Source of the DNA: Gammaproteobacteria bacterium | Lineage (GTDB): Bacteria > Pseudomonadota > Gammaproteobacteria > Xanthomonadales > Marinicellaceae | Assembly: GCA_024280395.1 (NCBI GenBank) | Contig: JAJRQG010000039.1 | Span: 1-51,807, forward strand | Direction of reading: 5' to 3' | Length of the DNA stretch: 51,807 nucleotides | Shown: positions 6,985 to 15,856 of the stretch, one piece after another | How positions within the stretch are numbered: the stretch's first letter is position 1 | How the letters are laid out: every line of letters begins with the position of its first letter | The notes under the pieces: model-generated | The model's database searches: none | Seen by the model: the letters and a program-made list of their open reading frames with translations, nothing else | Told to the model about the DNA's origin: nothing | Program-made: the position numbers and the translations under genes

Positions 6985-7997
6985 ATTTTTAATGCTGCTA
7001 TCAATTTGGTTACATCTGTTTGTTTTGTGGCATGTGAAAAAACAAGACGAATAATATCGGTACTGCCTGGCCACACATGAAATTCAAAGCCTTGTTTTTG
7101 TAATTGTTCGATTTCATCTCCCCTCAACCTCAGAAACACTTCATTGGCTTGTACTGGATAGATAAATTCATGGGTGTTTTGCAATTGTAGATATACATCT
7201 TGCGCCATTTGATTGGCATGATTGGCTAATTGCAACCACAAATCATCTTCTAAATAGGCCAATAATTGAGCCGAAACAAATCGCATTTTTGAAATCAAGT
7301 GGCCTGCTCGTTTACGCATACGCTTGATTTCTTTGCCAATCTTCGGATTAAAAATGATTAAGGCTTCGGCTATCATCGCACCATTTTTTGTCGCACCAAA
7401 TGACAGTAAATCCACACCACTTTTCCAAGTTAGGTCCGCTATTGAACAATCCATAGTGGCGACGGCGTTTGCTATACGTGAACCATCCATGTGTAAATAA
7501 AGACCATATTTTTGTTTGATTTCATCAATCTGTTTGATTTCATCCAATGAATACAGCGTCCCTGCTTCGGTACTTTGAGTGATACTGATAGCTGAAGGCA
7601 AACACTCGTGTTCTCCATGTACACCAGTACCTGCCAATGTCTTTTCTAATACTTCGATATCAATTTTGCCATTTTCACCTGAAACACCAATTAATTTTGC
7701 TCCAGCTGAGAAAAACTCAGGTGCTCCACACTCATCACTCATCATGTGTGCATTTTCAGAACAAAACAGAGAACCATATGGTGGCGTCATTAATGCCATC
7801 GCCAATGAATTGGCAGCAGTACCCGTAGTCAAAGGAATTACATCACACCAACAACCAAATAACTGTTGCATTTGCTCTTGCAATTTTAAAGTGTAAGAGT
7901 CATAACCATAAGATTCTTCACAACCATTATTGGCATCAACAATGGCTTGCAATATTTTTGGGTTAACCGGTGCTTCGTTGTCGCTTCTAAAGTTCAT
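6981..7997 (-). CDS. ltaE: Low-specificity L-threonine aldolase (beta-eliminating lyase family)
   Basis: PLP enzyme of 338 residues that cleaves threonine/allo-threonine to glycine and acetaldehyde. MNFRSDNEAPV matches the family N-terminus; LTTGTAANSLAMA binds PLP phosphate; LHMDGSRIANA carries the cofactor Asp/Arg; the Schiff-base lysine is K204 in SFGATKNGAM. The symbol is used for the family; close relatives may also act on beta-hydroxy amino acids. Its stop overlaps the proA start by 4 bp and its own start lies 26 bp after the hybrid sensor gene, so it belongs to a multi-gene minus-strand unit. A link between glycine/threonine turnover and proline synthesis is suggested only by this arrangement. 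Confidence 0.9.
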   Translation of the reverse strand: MNFRSDNEAPVNPKILQAIVDANNGCEESYGYDSYTLKLQEQMQQLFGCWCDVIPLTTGTAANSLAMALMTPPYGSLFCSENAHMMSDECGAPEFFSAGAKLIGVSGENGKIDIEVLEKTLAGTGVHGEHECLPSAISITQSTEAGTLYSLDEIKQIDEIKQKYGLYLHMDGSRIANAVATMDCSIADLTWKSGVDLLSFGATKNGAMIAEALIIFNPKIGKEIKRMRKRAGHLISKMRFVSAQLLAYLEDDLWLQLANHANQMAQDVYLQLQNTHEFIYPVQANEVFLRLRGDEIEQLQKQGFEFHVWPGSTDIIRLVFSHATKQTDVTKLIAALKI

Positions 7998-8023
7998 TCA
8001 GAATATTATTTTTAAAACCCTGA

Positions 8024-11000
8024 CTATAAAACATCCGAAGGCGAAGTGCCATAAGTTTTTTTGAACTGTTTAGAAAAGTAGGACAAACTATCAAAACCAC
8101 AAGCATAAGCCGTTTCACTAACAGATAATTTTTTATGGGTTAACAAGTCCATAGCAAATTCCATGCGCACTTGACGAATATAGGATACCGGACTCATATT
8201 CAACTCAGCTTTGGTTTTTCTGTACAAACCAGAACGATCAAGATACATCAATTCGGCCAACGTTTCAACATTGAGGTTGCTGTCTGAAATATTGCCATGG
8301 ATGGTTTCATCCAACTTTTCTTGAAAACTCGATTTATTGTTTATTTCATTAGTTTGAAGTAAGATACTTTCATCACGAATGGCTTTTCTTGAAGCAATCA
8401 ATCGATCCACTCTGGCCTTTAGTTCATCAAAATCAAAAGGTTTTGTAACATAATCATCGGCACCAGTACCAAGACCCTCTATTGCATCGACATTGGCAGA
8501 CATTGCTGTTAACAAAACTATAGGAACCGTTTTGAGTTCTTTGTTGTTTCTTAAATGAGATAACAACTCCATACCATCCATTTCCGGCATCATAACATCA
8601 CTGATGATTAAATCGGGCAGGTGCTTAATTGCCATGTCTAAACCAACTCGACCATTCTCTGCTTCTAATACTTTATAATAGTCTTTGAACTTAAAGACCA
8701 AAAATTTTATTAATTCAGGATTGTCCTCAACAATTAAGATGGTTGTTTTATCAACATTATCGTGAAGTGGTTTTGCTTCTTCAATTGAAATTAGTTCACT
8801 GTTTTCCTTCTGTAGTACTGATTTTTCTTCAGAATCACGCAATTCATCGTATTCAAAATGTTTGAAGTCTTGTTTGAAACACAAAGTAAATGTACTGCCT
8901 TGGCTGGGATTACTACTCAATGTAACCCTACCATGATGCAGCTCCATCACATCTTTCACATAAGAAAGACCAATTCCAGTGCCTGCTTCTGATAAATGCT
9001 CTGGAGAATTGCCCTGAAAATAACGCTCAAATATTTGCTCCTGAATATCTTCACCAATACCTACTCCATCATCAGATATTTTTATTTTCACCGAGTCCTT
9101 ATCTTCTAACAAAGAAACAATAATTTTACTGTCCTTACCACTGTATTTTATCGCATTAGATATCAGATTAACGATGACTTTTTTAATTTCTCTCTTATCA
9201 CAATAAACATAAACATCTTGGTCATTGCTTTTTTCAAATATCAACGTTTGATAATGATCAAGAGACCAATTTATTAGCTTTTTAATAACCGAATAAATGA
9301 GCTCATTAAGATTGACTTTTGTAATTCTTAATGGAAATGTTTGTGCTTCAAGTTTCTGAATATCCAAAATTTTATCAACTAAATGTAATAAATCTTGGGC
9401 ATTTGACAAAGCAGTGTCTACCAAATATTTTCCACTGGTATTAAGGAAACCCCTTTGTTTGTGCAAATCTTTAAGCGGTGCAATAGTTAAAGTTAGCGGT
9501 GTTCTAAACTCATGTGACACATTGGCAAAAAATCGATCTTTTAACCGCATCACTTTGTCTTTTTTATCGGCTTGGGAAATAATATTCTTAGCATGTTTGG
9601 TAATTTGCTGTAATTGTTGGGATTCCATCAATGCCTTAATCGCCTTATCGATAAATGTTTTCAAGTCTCGAATCTCATCCGAGTTTAATTTTTTACCTTC
9701 CGTAACTTCTAATATTAAACATTCATTGTCACTTTTATCAAAATTATAATCTAACAAAACAGGAATAACGATAATTTGTACTTTCCTTAACGTGCTATTG
9801 TTTTTAATCTCTTCTGCTTTGACCATTTTTACCAAAGATTGATTAGAATCGCATGCCTGAAAAATTTCAACTTTATAGTTTTCAAAAAAAACATCTGCAT
9901 GATAAATATCGCTTTGCTGTACTAATATTAATTTATGGCACAAATCAACATCCAGACTTAATTTAGTAACATTCTCAATTGGTGCATATTTCAGTATCAT
10001 TTGTGCGAAATAACTCTCAATATGCTTAATAAAACTTTGCACCTTAGTTTCCTTGAATATTTCTTCTTTAATTTCATGTAGAAAATTTCCGACCAAAGAT
10101 TCGGCAAACAAAGCTTTTTGGGCTTTATCAAAACTGTTCTGAAATTTGTCTCTGGATTTTTTGTATCCCAGTGCTTGATCAGCCAAACCCAATGCCAAAA
10201 TAAAAGCCACAGCTGCCATTCCTACCTCGTAAGAATGTTGCATCCAAAATTGATTGGGTTGAATATTAAAAGCATAAGATAATCTAAAACTTGAAAACAC
10301 CAAGAAAACTATCCAAGCCACCAATAAAAACCCTGCTTGTCGATTGCCTTGTCTGTATTCTTTATAAGCAATAAATAAAACAAGAAGGTTTCCTATATGC
10401 ACAGTAGAATTGTAAAGGTAAGACATATAATTTAAATTCAACTCTAGGAAATGGCTAAAGACAATAACGATTATCAAAACCATCAAATACAATATCCAAC
10501 CAAAAATCCACTTGCCAAAAACCTGCTTCCTGTAATTTAATTTTAAAAATGAATAGAAAAATATAAACAACAATAGATTAGAAACTAAAAAGGCGAATAA
10601 ACCGGTGTTTTTCCCCAAAACTGGAAAATACAAGGATGGTAAATCTATCATTCTGCTTTCTTGCCAGTAAAAAGTCATCAGACCCGAAAGCATGTAAAAA
10701 GAGAACCAAATGTACGATTTATTCTTTATATAAAAATAATATATAAAATTAACCAGAAACAAGCCCAACAACGAAGAATATAAAAGCGTAAAAAATATAA
10801 CTAAGTTTTTATCATGAATAATATAGCTGTCTTTATCAATTAAACTAATCGACAGTGGTGATGATTTTCTGTTTTGAACAACAATGTAATGATTCTTGAT
10901 GTTTTGGCTCTGATAGTTAAATACAAACCTTTCTGAACTAAAAATTCGAGATGGTGATGGTTCAAGCCGAAATTGATTTTGTGGCTTCGTAAAATCACCT

Positions 11001-11317
11001 TGTTCATCCTGAGTCAAATAACTCACCTGATCAAGATACTTATGACCGATAACCAATACTTGTTCTGTGTTTATTGTTGCTTGATTCTTTAAGTTGACTT
11101 TAAAAATAACAGTAGAGCCTTCTACAACAAAATTAATTTTTTGTTGTTTATAGGGCACAAATTTTAAGTTTTTTAATAATGAATTATCGGTAAAATTCTT
11201 CTGTGCTATTTCCGAATAATAGATTTCTAGATTTTTATCACCATCTGGCAATGAATAATATTTACAACCACTGAGCATACTCAACAATAAAATTAACAGG
11301 CATCTATTCATTCTCAA
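8024..11317 (-). CDS. One-protein hybrid two-component system: 7TM sensor kinase, receiver, AraC domain
   Basis: Protein of 1097 residues. It begins with a lipoprotein-type signal (LSMLSGC, cysteine at 18). An extracytoplasmic beta-rich domain at about 30-165 resembles 7TMR-DISMED2 and is followed by seven hydrophobic segments (about 170-385). A linker/GAF-like region leads to HisKA with FFANVSHEFRTPL (phospho-histidine near 602) and an ATPase domain with NLISNAIKYSG, DDGVGIG and GTGIGLSYV. A receiver follows (IVEDN; SDVMMPEMDG, aspartate near 907; KPFDFDEL), and an AraC-type HTH occupies the last 100 residues. Signal sensing, phosphorelay and DNA binding are thus in one chain, as in Bacteroidetes hybrid systems. 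Its start is 3 bp from the stop of the DMT transporter and it is followed by ltaE. Target genes and ligand are unknown; the operon may be its own target. Confidence 0.92.
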   Translation of the reverse strand: MRMNRCLLILLLSMLSGCKYYSLPDGDKNLEIYYSEIAQKNFTDNSLLKNLKFVPYKQQKINFVVEGSTVIFKVNLKNQATINTEQVLVIGHKYLDQVSYLTQDEQGDFTKPQNQFRLEPSPSRIFSSERFVFNYQSQNIKNHYIVVQNRKSSPLSISLIDKDSYIIHDKNLVIFFTLLYSSLLGLFLVNFIYYFYIKNKSYIWFSFYMLSGLMTFYWQESRMIDLPSLYFPVLGKNTGLFAFLVSNLLLFIFFYSFLKLNYRKQVFGKWIFGWILYLMVLIIVIVFSHFLELNLNYMSYLYNSTVHIGNLLVLFIAYKEYRQGNRQAGFLLVAWIVFLVFSSFRLSYAFNIQPNQFWMQHSYEVGMAAVAFILALGLADQALGYKKSRDKFQNSFDKAQKALFAESLVGNFLHEIKEEIFKETKVQSFIKHIESYFAQMILKYAPIENVTKLSLDVDLCHKLILVQQSDIYHADVFFENYKVEIFQACDSNQSLVKMVKAEEIKNNSTLRKVQIIVIPVLLDYNFDKSDNECLILEVTEGKKLNSDEIRDLKTFIDKAIKALMESQQLQQITKHAKNIISQADKKDKVMRLKDRFFANVSHEFRTPLTLTIAPLKDLHKQRGFLNTSGKYLVDTALSNAQDLLHLVDKILDIQKLEAQTFPLRITKVNLNELIYSVIKKLINWSLDHYQTLIFEKSNDQDVYVYCDKREIKKVIVNLISNAIKYSGKDSKIIVSLLEDKDSVKIKISDDGVGIGEDIQEQIFERYFQGNSPEHLSEAGTGIGLSYVKDVMELHHGRVTLSSNPSQGSTFTLCFKQDFKHFEYDELRDSEEKSVLQKENSELISIEEAKPLHDNVDKTTILIVEDNPELIKFLVFKFKDYYKVLEAENGRVGLDMAIKHLPDLIISDVMMPEMDGMELLSHLRNNKELKTVPIVLLTAMSANVDAIEGLGTGADDYVTKPFDFDELKARVDRLIASRKAIRDESILLQTNEINNKSSFQEKLDETIHGNISDSNLNVETLAELMYLDRSGLYRKTKAELNMSPVSYIRQVRMEFAMDLLTHKKLSVSETAYACGFDSLSYFSKQFKKTYGTSPSDVL

Positions 11318-11320
11318 TGG

Positions 11321-12196
11321 CTACCCAAATTTTCTCTCTTTGTGCAAAATAAAAATCGTTGCACCAACCAATAATACCGCTCCTACCCAAAAATTGAACG
11401 ATGGGGCATAGGCAAAAACCAGCCAACCTGCGAGCACATTGAATGGCAATTTGACCAAATCAAAAGGCTGAATAAATGAAGCATCGGCATTGGCATAAGC
11501 GCGAGCCAAAGACCATTGAGCCAAGGCGATGATTGAACCTGACGCCAACAGCAAATACCAAGTGGTGGTGGTAGGTACAGCAAAATTGGGCAAAGCCAGA
11601 AAGAAATTAAAAGGCGCAATCAAAATCAACAAATACACCACCATTGAACCCGTACTTTCGGTATCTGATAAATGCCTGACCATCAACGAATAAATAGCCC
11701 AAAAGAATGCCGCCGCAACAGGCAACAAGCTGGCAATTTCAAAATTTTCACCCCAAGGGTCCAAAATTATCAATGAACCGACTATTGCAACAAAAGTAGC
11801 TATCCAACGCGTTACACTCACTTTTTCTTTTAAAAACAGAGCGGAACCAATGGTAACAAATATCGGAGAAGTCATGAGCAAAGCAATCGCTTGAGAGATG
11901 GGTATCGGCCATGCCAAAGCCCATAACCACAGCTGAATACCAATAACCGACATAAAAACACGTATCACATGCAACATTAGTCTGTTTGTTTTTAAAGCAG
12001 AAGTTAAACCCGTCTTAATCATCCATGGTAACATCACAATAAAAGCGATAAAATACTGGAAAAAACCAATCACCGTATTGTGCAAGCCCAACTTGGTACT
12101 CATGTATTGAGTGGTTACATTATTAATAGCGAAACATAAACCCGCCAGCACCATCCATAGCGCACCTACCAAAGGTTTATGAACGTGTGAAATCAT
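11321..12196 (-). CDS. EamA/DMT-family transporter
   Basis: Inner-membrane protein of 291 residues with about ten hydrophobic helices in two EamA repeats (about 12-145 and 155-287), the standard architecture of drug/metabolite exporters. Family hallmarks are AGLCFAINNVTTQYM at the first helix and FLKEKVSVTRWIATFVAIVG at the end of repeat one. Such proteins export amino acids, metabolites or small toxic compounds; substrate cannot be read from sequence. Its start overlaps the stop of the class V aminotransferase gene as ATGA and its stop lies 3 bp before the hybrid sensor gene. It is therefore co-transcribed with both, and its substrate may be related to the enzyme's product or the sensor's ligand (inference). 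Confidence 0.88.
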   Translation of the reverse strand: MISHVHKPLVGALWMVLAGLCFAINNVTTQYMSTKLGLHNTVIGFFQYFIAFIVMLPWMIKTGLTSALKTNRLMLHVIRVFMSVIGIQLWLWALAWPIPISQAIALLMTSPIFVTIGSALFLKEKVSVTRWIATFVAIVGSLIILDPWGENFEIASLLPVAAAFFWAIYSLMVRHLSDTESTGSMVVYLLILIAPFNFFLALPNFAVPTTTTWYLLLASGSIIALAQWSLARAYANADASFIQPFDLVKLPFNVLAGWLVFAYAPSFNFWVGAVLLVGATIFILHKERKFG

Positions 12197-13875
12197 ACTA
12201 GAAATTGATTCAAATGTGCCACTTCTTCAAAATAGTGATTCTTTCGTTTGGGCAATTTTTCGCCCTTTTTCGCCCACGAATAAGCCTCTGTAATAAACTG
12301 TGAATACAAGTGCTTACGTAAACCTGAAGGAACAGGGCTAGGACACATAATATCTTCATCAAATGCATCATCCAGTTTCAACTCTGGACAATCGTTGTTG
12401 TCATCAATGTGAACCCAAATGGCTTGTTTAAGGCAGAAATTATAATAAGGTAAAAATAGTTCGCCACATTCAGCAATAAATTCTACAGCTCTTACAATAA
12501 AGTCAACATCTGCCTCATCCATCGTGTAATGAAACCCTATACGGCACCAACCCGGTTTAATGCCATGAAAACCTTTTTGTATCAATTCGCGATAAGCCTC
12601 TGATGTTTCTTCATCGATATTCAATAACCGGTGACCATAAGGACCAGCGCAAGAACAACCTGCACGAGATTGAATACCAAATAAATCATTCAATAACACG
12701 GTGACAAATTTGGGATGCAAATATTTTCCACTGTTGGTCTTTATATTAAAAGAAACAATGCCGACACGGTGATTGATATCTAAATCACCCAAAACTTCAA
12801 TCAATGGATTAGTGTTCCAATGTCCAAAAGCTTTTTCTAGCCACCGGTGTTCAATTTGGGCAATTTGCTCAACACCAATCTCGTCTTTCACTTTAAAACA
12901 CAAAGCAGCACGAAGAATTTGTAAAACACCAGGAGTGCCAGCCTTCTCACGTTCTTCAATATCATCGAAGAAATCATGCATGTGTTCCGCCACATAACTC
13001 ACTGTTCCACCACCACTGACGGTTGGTGCAAGATTAGAATTATAAATGGATTTATTGAATACCAACACACCGGAAGAACCTGGACCTCCTAAAAATTTAT
13101 GGGCAGAAATAAATACCGCATCTAAACTGGTATTGTTGTCTGGTGTTGAATCCTCTGGTTGCATATTTATTTCAACATACGGTGCACTGGCAGCATAATC
13201 GAATAAAGCCAAAGCATTATGCTTGTGCAACAATGCGGCAATTTCATGTACCGGAGAAATTAAACCAGTAACATTGGAAGCGGCTGAAAAGGATCCTATT
13301 TTTCTTCGGCCTTGGTATTCTGGTAACTGCAATAATCGTTCTAAATGAGCCAAATCAATATGGCCCTGTTCGTCTAATTGAATTTCAACAATTTCACACA
13401 GGCCATCTCGCCATGAAATTTCATTGGAGTGGTGTTCATAAGGTCCGACAAAAACTACCGGTAAACTTTTATCTGTATCGGTAAAGTCAACGCCCAAATT
13501 GTCTTCTAAGTTCTTTCGTGTAGCAGGTGGTAAATAAACACCCAAAATTTGTTGGATTTTATTGATCGCACCCGTTGCGCCAGTACCAATATTGATAATG
13601 CGGTAATCTTCACCTGCATTCACACATTGCTTAATCGTTTCTTCTGCCGAATGCAACAAATGGGTCATAGAACGACCAGTCATGTCATCTTCAGTATGCG
13701 TATTGGCATAATGACGTTGCAAACGCATCAAGTATTTCTCGATAAAATTCAAAGTACGACCAGAGGCGGTGTAATCTCCGTACAACATCAAACGCTGTCC
13801 AAATGGCGTACAAAAAGGCGCATCAACACCAATGATGTTTTGTCTTAGGTAATCCGGCGTAATTTGATTTTTCAT
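12193..13875 (-). CDS. Class V aminotransferase-fold PLP enzyme with C-terminal extension
   Basis: Protein of 560 residues from ATG 13875, 7 bp after the cyclophilin stop. The fold is that of cysteine desulfurases and relatives: GTGATGAINKI binds PLP phosphate, ALFDYAASAPY supplies the cofactor aspartate, and SAHKFLGGPGSSG contains the Schiff-base lysine K260. At 404-414 the motif RAGCSCAGPYG carries two cysteines (407 and 409), where SufS-like enzymes hold their catalytic cysteine loop. About 100 residues beyond the usual C-terminus are acidic and then basic, with no recognised domain. Cysteine desulfurase or lyase activity is possible, but true IscS/SufS signatures are absent, so only the fold is assigned. 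It heads a tight unit with the DMT transporter and sensor. Confidence 0.82.
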   Translation of the reverse strand: MKNQITPDYLRQNIIGVDAPFCTPFGQRLMLYGDYTASGRTLNFIEKYLMRLQRHYANTHTEDDMTGRSMTHLLHSAEETIKQCVNAGEDYRIINIGTGATGAINKIQQILGVYLPPATRKNLEDNLGVDFTDTDKSLPVVFVGPYEHHSNEISWRDGLCEIVEIQLDEQGHIDLAHLERLLQLPEYQGRRKIGSFSAASNVTGLISPVHEIAALLHKHNALALFDYAASAPYVEINMQPEDSTPDNNTSLDAVFISAHKFLGGPGSSGVLVFNKSIYNSNLAPTVSGGGTVSYVAEHMHDFFDDIEEREKAGTPGVLQILRAALCFKVKDEIGVEQIAQIEHRWLEKAFGHWNTNPLIEVLGDLDINHRVGIVSFNIKTNSGKYLHPKFVTVLLNDLFGIQSRAGCSCAGPYGHRLLNIDEETSEAYRELIQKGFHGIKPGWCRIGFHYTMDEADVDFIVRAVEFIAECGELFLPYYNFCLKQAIWVHIDDNNDCPELKLDDAFDEDIMCPSPVPSGLRKHLYSQFITEAYSWAKKGEKLPKRKNHYFEEVAHLNQFLV

Positions 13876-13882
13876 AGTGTTA

Positions 13883-14923
13883 TTACTTCGCAGCAGCTTG
13901 AGACAAACTTTCACACAAAGAAACATTGTCTGTAGCAACTCGAATCATAGAAAAAGTGCCTGATAACTCTTGATCAATTAAATTGTAGTCAAGGTCTATA
14001 TTTGAACAATCCTGAAAGTGAAGAACGACACTGCCATAGCTACTTGGATCAGAGTTAATCACTGGTCTATTGTTATTGAACAATCCTCCAGAGGTATTGG
14101 TTAAATCTATCGTCACCGTATTGTTCTGATGGTCAATGGCACCAATTCCAGTCAACCAACGTTGTCCTGGAGAGCCTATATTCGCCGATTCTTCTTCAAC
14201 TGGCAATACATTGTCATGAATAAACCAAGCCATAAAGACTTTATCCAAGGTTGGCAATATTTCAATCAAAACTCCCTGTCCTGGTGTGTTTGGGTTAAAC
14301 CAAGCACCGTTTAATCCAGAGTTAATTTGCAAAGTGTCACTTAAGATATAAACTTTAGTAAGCAATACCAAGTCATTTTCAATCGTACCTGAACCAGAGT
14401 AATTGATTAATGGAATTTCACTAATCGCCCCACCAGCATTCCAAATTCTTAATGCAGCTATGGCATCAACAACGTCCATACCGTTAACCACTGAACCAAA
14501 CACAGCGTATCCATCACCATTTCCATCTAAATTAGGATTATTCACGGTGTTAAAAAACCACTGACTGGCAGCACTATCGACAGCACTGGTTCTTGCCATA
14601 GAAATAGTACCTCGTTCATTGGACAATGACAAACTCGATTCATTAATAATCGTTGCATCAGTAGGTACATTACCACTCATTCCATCTATGAAATTAAAGC
14701 CACCACCTTGAATAACGAAGTTTTTCACACTTCGATGAATATAAGAATTATCATAATCACCATCATTAACATAATTCAAAAAATTAGCGACAGTGATTGG
14801 AGCCACATCGGGGCGTAACTCAATATCAATATTGCCCAATACAGTTTCCATTCGAACGGTTTGTGCATTCGCTATAAAAGGAAGCAAGCACAGAATCATA
14901 AACATTTTACTTAAAAATTTCAT
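13883..14923 (-). CDS. Secreted cyclophilin-type peptidyl-prolyl isomerase with accessory C-terminal domain
   Basis: Protein of 346 residues. A signal peptide (1-20, ending FIANA) precedes a cyclophilin domain (about 22-185) with DNSYIHRSVKNFVIQGG, SQWFFNTVNN and GYAVFGSVVNGMDVV. It would catalyse prolyl isomerisation in periplasmic or exported proteins. After about residue 195 a second domain begins GLNGAWFNPNTPGQGVLIEI, continues with VFMAWFIHD and ends with a strand-rich stretch containing two cysteines (FQDCSNIDLDYN and VSLCESL). This GxWxNPxTxGQG-type module is recalled from many secreted gammaproteobacterial proteins but has no function known to me. The gene is first in the minus-strand run; a promoter should lie in 14924-15044, shared with the divergent gene at 15045. 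Confidence 0.88.
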   Translation of the reverse strand: MKFLSKMFMILCLLPFIANAQTVRMETVLGNIDIELRPDVAPITVANFLNYVNDGDYDNSYIHRSVKNFVIQGGGFNFIDGMSGNVPTDATIINESSLSLSNERGTISMARTSAVDSAASQWFFNTVNNPNLDGNGDGYAVFGSVVNGMDVVDAIAALRIWNAGGAISEIPLINYSGSGTIENDLVLLTKVYILSDTLQINSGLNGAWFNPNTPGQGVLIEILPTLDKVFMAWFIHDNVLPVEEESANIGSPGQRWLTGIGAIDHQNNTVTIDLTNTSGGLFNNNRPVINSDPSSYGSVVLHFQDCSNIDLDYNLIDQELSGTFSMIRVATDNVSLCESLSQAAAK

Positions 14924-15009
14924 TTTTTACCTAAATTTATGTGATTAAAAACAACCTGATATTATACATTATTTATAAGTTTTAGAATCAATATCCATCA
15001 AATCTGGTT

Positions 15010-15028
15010 TATAATAATGATTATTATT
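15010..15028. promoter_or_regulatory. -10 element overlapping a Fur-box-like palindrome
   Basis: TATAAT (15010-15015) lies 29 bp before the ATG of the DUF6916-like gene. The 19-mer 15010-15028 (TATAATAATGATTATTATT) matches 14 of 19 positions of the E. coli Fur consensus GATAATGATAATCATTATC. It is AT-only apart from one base, so the match could be chance in this AT-rich genome. fur itself is at 31302-31703. If real, iron would repress this promoter. Confidence 0.35.
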
Positions 15029-15044
15029 ACAAGTACCCAATACA

Positions 15045-15338
15045 ATGGTTAATTCTAAGCTGATATTTGACAACATAAACAATAAAAATTTTCAAATTGA
15101 GTTTGAAGATAACTTACCCATAAAATGTGAACTAATTGAAGTTAAAGGCATTAATTCATCCACTTTAAAAAAAGGCCAAAGCGAACCTTTTTCTTTGGTA
15201 TTCCAATCAAAAGAACAAAGGGTTTTTGAGCAAAATACTTATAAATTAACCCACTCTGAATTGAATGATTTGGCTTTATTCCTTGTACCAATTGGCTCCG
15301 ATGATATTGGTGTTAGATACGAAGCTGTATTTACTTAA
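15045..15338 (+). CDS. DUF6916-like small protein
   Basis: Protein of 97 residues without a signal peptide. The pattern QSEPFSLVFQSKEQ, then NTYKLTHSELNDLALFLVPI, then GVRYEAVFT at the C-terminus is that of the DUF6916 domain, small proteins typically found beside phage-tail-collar (MdpB-like) proteins. No enzymatic motif is visible. It lies on the strand opposite to the collar genes but next to them, with its own -10 and a Fur-box-like palindrome. A second, exported protein of the same pattern is at 15849-16196. Function unknown; a role in assembling or anchoring the collar proteins is inference from recurrent association. Confidence 0.75.
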   Translation: MVNSKLIFDNINNKNFQIEFEDNLPIKCELIEVKGINSSTLKKGQSEPFSLVFQSKEQRVFEQNTYKLTHSELNDLALFLVPIGSDDIGVRYEAVFT

Positions 15339-15364
15339 AAATTTTAATAAGTTCCTAATAATAA

Positions 15365-15856
15365 TCATTCTGGAGAATACTCCATATATTGATAAACGCC
15401 TTTATCTTCAACTTGTTTAAATCCATGTTTTAAATACCATTGATACGCTGGATTATAGTTTTCCACATGAATAACTATCTTTTTTTGGGTATTGTTAGCT
15501 TCCTGTATGATGACTTTTAATATTTTTGTACCCATTCCCTTATATTTAAACTCAGGCAATAAGGCGATATCAATTAAGCAAATTGATGTTTCATCTCTAT
15601 CTATATAGATTCGACCTATGTTTTCTTGAGATTGTTTGATTACTAGATAATCCGCATTTTGATAATGAGATTGATAATGCGTGTGTTGTGCTTCAAATTG
15701 TTGCTTGAGGAAATCGAGTCGCTGTTGGTCACTCCAAGGCGCTTGTTGTACTTCTTGCCACCGAGTTGATGAATAAAGTGTTAAAAGAAAAGCCATATCA
15801 TTCTCTGATATGGCTTTAAAATTTAATCCTTCAACATTTAAGCCTATTTTAGGCAT
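15365..15856 (-). CDS. GNAT-family N-acetyltransferase
   Basis: Protein of 163 residues with the GNAT fold: an N-terminal substrate region (SENDMAFLLTLYSSTRWQE), strand beta-4 (ICLIDIALLPEFKYKGMGTK) carrying the acetyl-CoA pyrophosphate loop K-x-x-G-M-G, and VENYNPAYQWYLKHGFKQV near the C-terminus. It acetylates an amine using acetyl-CoA; target unknown. It overlaps the stop of the exported DUF6916-like gene by 8 bp and is last in the collar-gene unit, so it is co-expressed with three tail-collar proteins. That linkage suggests it modifies one of them, but this is inference. Confidence 0.88.
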   Translation of the reverse strand: MPKIGLNVEGLNFKAISENDMAFLLTLYSSTRWQEVQQAPWSDQQRLDFLKQQFEAQHTHYQSHYQNADYLVIKQSQENIGRIYIDRDETSICLIDIALLPEFKYKGMGTKILKVIIQEANNTQKKIVIHVENYNPAYQWYLKHGFKQVEDKGVYQYMEYSPE

